The notes under the pieces: model-generated
Database searches by the model: none
What the model was told of the DNA's origin: nothing
Seen by the model: only the letters and a program-made list of their open reading frames with translations
Program-made: the position numbers and the translations under genes
In this document: piece after piece, positions 58,991-64,000 of the stretch
Layout of the letters: each line of letters opens with the position of its first letter
How positions within the stretch are numbered: the stretch's first letter is position 1
Source: Flavobacterium sp. 245
Lineage (GTDB): Bacteria; Bacteroidota; Bacteroidia; Flavobacteriales; Flavobacteriaceae
Direction of reading: 5' to 3'
NCBI RefSeq assembly: GCF_004362055.1
Contig: NZ_SNXB01000009.1
Span: forward strand, 101,698 to 165,697
DNA: 64,000 bases

Positions 58991-61900
58991 TTATTTATTT
59001 AGATACAAGTAACCTGACTGCTCATGCGGATTTGAATCGCCATCTTTATATTTCAAGACATAAAAATAGGTTCCAACCGGCAATCCATCTGATTCTTTTA
59101 CAGTCGCTCGTCCTGCCGAAACTCCAACAAAAACTCGGTCTTGATTATTATAATGATCGGTATCAAATACCAATACACCCCAACGATTATAAATTTCAAC
59201 TGTATTATCAGGATAACATTCTATTCCTTGGATATAGAATCTTGCATTTTTTGAATCACCATTTGGAGAAAAAGCATTCAAGACTTTTATCTGACAACCG
59301 TTAAGACTCAATACCGTTGGATTATCTCCCGTATTGCTAGCATCATCTGATTTGTCTTCGACATCAACTCCTCTAGCGCTAAAACCAAATGCAGTTGCCT
59401 GATTGCTAACAGTTCCAAGAATAATATCGCTTTGCGTTATTTTATACTGTGCTGTAAAATTATTCTCATTAGCCTCGCCTACTGCCAGATCAATTGCTGA
59501 ACCTGAAACTACAACTCCAGGTAAAGGATCTTTAACTACTATTTTTGTCAACGGAACATTTCCGGTATTGGTAACTTTAAATTTATAGGTGATTGTTTCA
59601 CCCGCGTTTGCGAATCCATTTCCGTTTTCATCATTAAACACTGCTGTTTTAATAATGGCAATATTTGGAACTTCAACAAAAACATTTAATGTAGCCGAAG
59701 CGCAATTTGTTGCATTAGCTTTTTCACAGATTTGATATACTACAGCATAACTTCCTCCCGGCGTATTTGGTTTTACATTTACTGTTCCGTCTGCATTAAA
59801 TTCAAAATACGGGCTTTTTGGAATATTAGAAATGACAACATTTGCCGGATCAATTGATACGCCGTTCAATAAGTCATTATCTAAAATATTAATAAACTCA
59901 AGCTGCCCATTAATTCCGTCAACATTTACCTGAAGATCATCTTTTGTAATAATCTGTGGTGCTGGTGCTGGATCATCTGAATTAACAACGGTAACATTTA
60001 CAACTGCCTGACTGCAATTTGATGAATTTGAAGCTTCACAAATTTGGTAAGTCAATTGATAAGTCCCTGATGGTGTTCCTGATTTAACATCAACAGAACC
60101 ATCTGCATTTAAAATCAAATTAGGATTTGCAACTACAGTACTTAGAACAACTGCTGTTTGGTTTACTGCAGTTCCATTTAATCGGTCGTTACTAAATATA
60201 TTTAATGCAGTACTTATACCTTTTTTAGCATCGATTGGTCCCGCACTGTCATTATTTGCTTTGATTTCAAATGTTGGTCTTGCGTTACACTGTGGTGTTG
60301 CTGGAGGATAACTTACTGAAATACTTACAGTAGGATTTAATGAAAATTCTATTGTAACACCAGTTCTGGTTTTTTCAAATCCATCTGCACCTTCTATCCA
60401 TTGACCATTTGTCAATAACCATCCTGGCCAGTCAACTCCAATTCCGTTGCTGTCGACAATTGCTCCCGGCCATAAAATACTTCCACTCAATGGCAAATTA
60501 GTTTGAGTCGCTACAACATTGTTTGCACTGTCAATCCATTTTACAGTCAATAAATTATTTGTTGTAAAATTATCTGGTGTTACATTGTAGGATACATATG
60601 GAACATCATTAGAGCAATAACTATTTGCGGTTATTGTCATTGTTGGAGGAACAACGGTAACTTTAACATTTGCAGTTGCACAATTTGTTGTATTTAATTC
60701 ACATACTTGATAAGTAAGATCATAAGTTCCTGCTGGAGCATTTTCTTTTAGTACTATTGTTCCGTCTGGATTTAATGTTAAATATCCTGATGGATCTGCA
60801 ATAGTTACTGAAAGATTTATATCAGAAACTGCAATCGGTAGTCCATTTTTAGTATCATTTCCTAAAACATTAATAACAGTTACCGCATGATTAACTCCTG
60901 CAATTGGGCCTGCTAAATCATCTTTCAAAACCAATAAATCGCCAGTCACGTGAACATAACTCTTCACTGTATCACAGTTCAAAGCATGGTCATTGTCACA
61001 GATCGTGTATTCCACTTCGTAGTTTCCTGAAGCTGTACCCGGAGCTACCGTGATAGTTTTATCTGCATTAAGCGTAAGCCCTGCAGGAAGTGTGCTTACA
61101 AGCGTAAAGCCAACCTGGCCTGCGCCTGTTCCGACTGTAACCAATGTTCCGTTAAGCATATCATTGGCTGTCAGAGATATTGTCGTACCTCCGATGTTGC
61201 TGTTGATTGATGCTGTGGTTTCAGTTACCGCGTCGATTACCGGAATTACAACCGAAGCATTTACTGTCAAGCTTACTGTAGCTGTCGAGCAGTTTGATGC
61301 ATTGGTCTTATCGCAGATCGAATACGTCAAAGTATAAGTTCCCGCTGGTGCATTCGCGCCAAGCGTCACAATTCCTGTTGACGGATCAAGAGTTAAATAT
61401 CCTGAAGCATCCGGAACTGTCGTAGTTATTTTTACTTCTGAAGCTGTCAATGGCTGTCCATTTCTAGTGTCATTGTCCACAACTGTAATAATTGTCTGGG
61501 GTTGATTTGATACTGTCACTGAAGCAGGATTGTCTGCATTAGCAACCAGTACATCTCCCGTAACCTGAACATAACTTTTAACCGTATCACAGTTAAAAGC
61601 ATGGTCATTGTCACAGATTGTATATTCCAACTCGTAGTTTCCTGAAGCTGTACCCGGAGCTACCGTAATGGTTTTATCTGCATTAAGCGTAAGCCCTGCA
61701 GGAAGTGTGCTTACAAGCGTAAAGCCGACCTGTCCTGCGCCTGTGCCTACTGTAACCGGTGTTCCGTTAAGGGTATCATTGGCTGTCAGAGATATTGTCG
61801 TACCTCCGATATTGCTGTTGATTGATGCTGTGGTTTCAGTTACCGCGTCGATTACAGGAATCACTATCGGAGCATTTACCGTTAAGCTTACACTCGCTGT

Positions 61901-64000
61901 CGAGCAGTTTGATGTATTGGTCTTATCGCAGATCGAATATGTCAAAGTATAAATTCCCGCCGGTGCATTCGCGCCAAGGGACACAATTCCTGTTGACGGA
62001 TCAAGAGTTAAATATCCTGAAGCATTCGGAACTGTCGTAGTTATTTTTACTTCTGAAGCTGTCAACGGCTGTCCATTTCTAGTGTCATTGTCCACAACTG
62101 TGATGATTGTCTGTGGCTGATTTGATGCTGTCACTGAAGCAGGATTGTCTGCATTCGCAACAAGTACATCGCCATTCACCTGAACATAACTCTTCACTGT
62201 ATCGCAGTTCAAGGCATGGTCATTGTCACAGATCGTGTATTCCACTTCGTAGTTTCCTGAAGCTGTACCCGGAGCCACCGTGATGGTTTTGTCTGCATTA
62301 AGCGTAAGACCTGAAGGAAGCGTGCTCACAAGCGTAAAACCAACCTGGCCTGCGCCTGTTCCGACTGTAACTGGTGTTCCGTTCAGCGTATCATTGGCTG
62401 TCAGAGATATTGTCGTACCTCCGATGTTGCTGTTGATTGATGCTGTGGTTTCAGATACCGCGTCGATTACCGGTCTCTCAATTATTATCTCTAATGTTGC
62501 AGAATCACAAACACTTGAGTTTGCAGACATACAAATAGTATAAGTAATTAAATGTGTTCCAGCAAGCGTGTTAGGAGCAACTGTAATTGTTCCATCAGTA
62601 TTAAAAACTATGCCTGTTGGAAGTGAACTAGTTGAAATAGTAATATCAGTTGGTAAAAATGAATTTCTATTTATTTTATCATTTGCAAAAACGGTTGAAA
62701 TAGTTCCACCTGCCGCTCCATTTATTGTCGATGGAGTATCGTCTTCTGCACAAATATAATTTGAAACTGTTACGTTTGCAGAAACTGCCGATTGACACCC
62801 AAAAGAGTCTGTAACCGTATAATTATAAGTATTACCAGCTATCAAACCAGTGATCGTAGTTGTAGCAGTATTTCCAGATATATTTCCAGGATTAATAATC
62901 CATGATCCTGCTGGTAAACCGCTTAATTCAACACTAGCAGTTGATGACAAACAAGTTGGATGCGTTATTAAACCAATTATTGGACTTGTAACATTGGTTA
63001 CTGTCAACTGCAGTTCCTGGTCTGCCGTACAGCCGTTGTTTGCTATCGGATAAGTTCCCCCTGCTGTATAGTCTGTCGCGTTTGCACTCCATGTATAAGT
63101 CTCCCCAGAGCAGATGGTCGCTGTGGTGATGATTTTTGAAGGCTTCGGAGTCACCGTCAGCTGAAGCTCCTGGTCTGCCGTACAGCCGTTGTTTGCTATC
63201 GGATAAGTTCCCCCTGCTGTATAGTCTGTCGCGTTTGCACTCCATGTATAAGTCTCCCCAGAGCAGATTGTTGCTGTGGTGATTACTTTTGAAGGCTTAG
63301 GGGTTACTGTCAACTGCAGTTCCTGGTCTGCCGTACAGCCGTTGTTTGTTATCGGATAAGTTCCCCCTGCTGTATAGTCTGTCGCGTTTGCACTCCATGT
63401 ATAGGTCTCCCCAGAGCAGATCGTCGCCGTAGTGATGATTTTTGAAGGCTTCGGAGTAACCGTCAACTGCAGTTCCTGGTCCGCCGTGCATCCGTTGTTT
63501 GCGATAGGATAAGTTCCTGTTGCTGTATAATCAACTGAGTTAGCACTCCATGTATAGGTCTCCCCTGAGCAGATGGTCGCCGTAGTGATGATTTTTGCAG
63601 GCTTCGGAGTAACCGTCAGCTGAAGCTCCTGATCCGCCGTGCATCCGTTGTTCAGTATTGGATAAGTTCCTGTTGCTGTATAGTCTGTCGAGTTTGCACT
63701 CCATGTATAGGTTTCCCCTGAGCAGATAGTTGCCGTGGTGATGATTTTTGAAGGCTTCGGAGTAACCGTCAGCTGAAGCTCCTGGTCCGCCGTGCATCCG
63801 TTGTTTGCGATAGGATAGGTTCCTGTTGCTGTATAATCAACTGAGTTTGCACTCCACGTATAGGTCTCCCCTGAGCAGATAGTCGTCGTGGTGATGATTT
63901 TTACAGGCTTCGGAGTAACCGTCAGCTGAAGCTCCTGATCCGCCGTGCATCCGTTGTTCAGTATTGGATAAGTTCCTGTTGCTGTATAGTCTGTCGAGTT
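58991..64000 (-). CDS. Giant repetitive adhesin with gliding-motility (T9SS type B) C-terminal domain, 5' end cut by window
   Basis: An open frame of 1,669 residues running off the right edge; the true N-terminus is outside. Order from the visible start: six to seven copies of a 51-residue repeat with two cysteines (TICSGETYTW and NNGCTADQ); a bridge (PTCLSSTASVELSG, SFGCQSAVSANVTV); three cadherin-like/Ig-like repeats of 205 residues; more divergent modules (FEIKANNDSAG); and a DUF11-like domain (NIAIIKTAVFNDENGNGF, TYKFKVTNTGNVPL). The last 95 residues form the CHU_C/type B sorting domain (LNAFSPNGDSKN, VEIYNRWGVLVFDT, GTYFYVLKYKDG). It should be secreted by SprA and displayed with SprF-type help. 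Its DNA is visibly richer in G+C than its neighbours. Confidence 0.92.
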   Translation of the reverse strand, partial: NSTDYTATGTYPILNNGCTADQELQLTVTPKPVKIITTTTICSGETYTWSANSVDYTATGTYPIANNGCTADQELQLTVTPKPSKIITTATICSGETYTWSANSTDYTATGTYPILNNGCTADQELQLTVTPKPAKIITTATICSGETYTWSANSVDYTATGTYPIANNGCTADQELQLTVTPKPSKIITTATICSGETYTWSANATDYTAGGTYPITNNGCTADQELQLTVTPKPSKVITTATICSGETYTWSANATDYTAGGTYPIANNGCTADQELQLTVTPKPSKIITTATICSGETYTWSANATDYTAGGTYPIANNGCTADQELQLTVTNVTSPIIGLITHPTCLSSTASVELSGLPAGSWIINPGNISGNTATTTITGLIAGNTYNYTVTDSFGCQSAVSANVTVSNYICAEDDTPSTINGAAGGTISTVFANDKINRNSFLPTDITISTSSLPTGIVFNTDGTITVAPNTLAGTHLITYTICMSANSSVCDSATLEIIIERPVIDAVSETTASINSNIGGTTISLTANDTLNGTPVTVGTGAGQVGFTLVSTLPSGLTLNADKTITVAPGTASGNYEVEYTICDNDHALNCDTVKSYVQVNGDVLVANADNPASVTASNQPQTIITVVDNDTRNGQPLTASEVKITTTVPNASGYLTLDPSTGIVSLGANAPAGIYTLTYSICDKTNTSNCSTASVSLTVNAPIVIPVIDAVTETTASINSNIGGTTISLTANDTLNGTPVTVGTGAGQVGFTLVSTLPAGLTLNADKTITVAPGTASGNYELEYTICDNDHAFNCDTVKSYVQVTGDVLVANADNPASVTVSNQPQTIITVVDNDTRNGQPLTASEVKITTTVPDASGYLTLDPSTGIVTLGANAPAGTYTLTYSICDKTNASNCSTATVSLTVNASVVIPVIDAVTETTASINSNIGGTTISLTANDMLNGTLVTVGTGAGQVGFTLVSTLPAGLTLNADKTITVAPGTASGNYEVEYTICDNDHALNCDTVKSYVHVTGDLLVLKDDLAGPIAGVNHAVTVINVLGNDTKNGLPIAVSDINLSVTIADPSGYLTLNPDGTIVLKENAPAGTYDLTYQVCELNTTNCATANVKVTVVPPTMTITANSYCSNDVPYVSYNVTPDNFTTNNLLTVKWIDSANNVVATQTNLPLSGSILWPGAIVDSNGIGVDWPGWLLTNGQWIEGADGFEKTRTGVTIEFSLNPTVSISVSYPPATPQCNARPTFEIKANNDSAGPIDAKKGISTALNIFSNDRLNGTAVNQTAVVLSTVVANPNLILNADGSVDVKSGTPSGTYQLTYQICEASNSSNCSQAVVNVTVVNSDDPAPAPQIITKDDLQVNVDGINGQLEFINILDNDLLNGVSIDPANVVISNIPKSPYFEFNADGTVNVKPNTPGGSYAVVYQICEKANATNCASATLNVFVEVPNIAIIKTAVFNDENGNGFANAGETITYKFKVTNTGNVPLTKIVVKDPLPGVVVSGSAIDLAVGEANENNFTAQYKITQSDIILGTVSNQATAFGFSARGVDVEDKSDDASNTGDNPTVLSLNGCQIKVLNAFSPNGDSKNARFYIQGIECYPDNTVEIYNRWGVLVFDTDHYNNQDRVFVGVSAGRATVKESDGLPVGTYFYVLKYKDGDSNPHEQSGYLYLNK
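60930..62480. repeat. 615-bp near-identical coding repeats in the adhesin
   Basis: The same landmark sequence (ATTGATGCTG) begins at 61206, 61821 and 62436, exactly 615 bp apart. Each unit encodes 205 residues with PVIDAVTETTASINSN and TISLTAND. Two units are complete and a third is partial. The copies differ at few bases. Confidence 0.85.
63003..64000. repeat. 153-bp tandem coding repeats in the adhesin
   Basis: A unit of 153 bp (51 residues) repeats from about 63003 to the window end, roughly 6.5 copies. The landmark CTGCTGTATAGTCTG occurs at 63061-63062, about 63215 and about 63368. Variants alternate: some copies have GCTGTATAATCAACTGAG in place of the GTCTGTCGCG form. The array continues beyond the window. 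Confidence 0.9.

Noticed and set aside
61050..62543. Three similar open frames of about 90 codons on the plus strand opposite the adhesin
   Set aside because: They are antisense shadows of the 615-bp coding repeats and recur with the same spacing. The minus-strand frame has the domains and the sorting signal.
63003..64000. Regular repeats that might suggest a CRISPR array or satellite
   Set aside because: The 153-bp units are coding in one frame, have no unique spacers and lie inside a single protein. This is an adhesin repeat.

Overview
The window is 64 kb of A+T-rich chromosome from a gliding member of the Bacteroidota, almost certainly a Flavobacterium close to F. johnsoniae. The evidence is a 2,405-residue SprA with gcvH, vanZ, deoC and remB in order behind it, several PorP/SprF-type proteins, a gliding-motility C-terminal sorting domain, many DUF families confined to this phylum, and promoter boxes of the Bacteroidetes type (TAnnTTTG at -7). 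I see no tRNA, rRNA, insertion sequence, prophage or CRISPR array. Nearly all the sequence is coding. The only gene-free stretch over 300 bases (2786-3113) holds short phased repeats and a terminator.

Layout. 1-588: end-truncated L,D-transpeptidase-like lipoprotein. 711-4436: protein quality control (tig, clpP, clpX), with unusual 7-8 bp phased repeats between the genes. 4551-6532: YvlD-like membrane protein, alpha/beta hydrolase, pdxJ. 6650-15084: rightward envelope cluster (CBS protein, nadK, DUF6089 barrel, uppS, bamA, two ompH/skp genes, murI), linking undecaprenyl-phosphate synthesis, outer-membrane protein assembly, periplasmic chaperones and peptidoglycan precursor supply. 15089-17656: leftward DUF4270 lipoprotein plus beta-barrel pair. 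17887-22033: DUF6268 barrel, kelch surface lipoprotein, DUF4907 lipoprotein and a LytS/LytTR two-component pair. 22045-26045: gamma-carbonic anhydrase with an orphan PorP/SprF, a double-headed Nfu protein, an amphipathic helical protein and an MscS channel. 26054-34206: one leftward tripartite ABC efflux operon (ATPase, two permeases, adaptor, TolC, second adaptor) running into a small membrane gene and tsaB. 34384-35790: DUF4403 lipoprotein. 35809-40979: cytochrome oxidase accessory and assembly island (cyoE, two subunit III genes, subunit IV, SCO, a SCO-like protein without the cysteines, DUF420, a small CxxC membrane protein) without subunits I and II. 41137-52202: remB, deoC, vanZ, gcvH and sprA, the gliding and type IX secretion core. 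52226-55751: ruvA, malic enzyme-PTA fusion, CBS protein. 56009-64000: OmpA-family protein, PorP/SprF and a giant repetitive adhesin with a type B T9SS signal, cut by the window end.

How it works together. SprA forms the type IX secretion pore. The adhesin at the right end carries the matching export signal, and its SprF-type partner and OmpA-type peptidoglycan anchor lie downstream in the same operon. BamA and the OmpH/Skp proteins build the many barrels encoded here. Points most worth a second look are a TonB-like domain at the front of RemB, the kelch/DUF4907/LytTR surface module, the DUF4270-barrel pair, the cysteine-less SCO-like protein, the phased intergenic arrays (one carries the clpX -7 box), and the near-identical DNA repeats in the adhesin.
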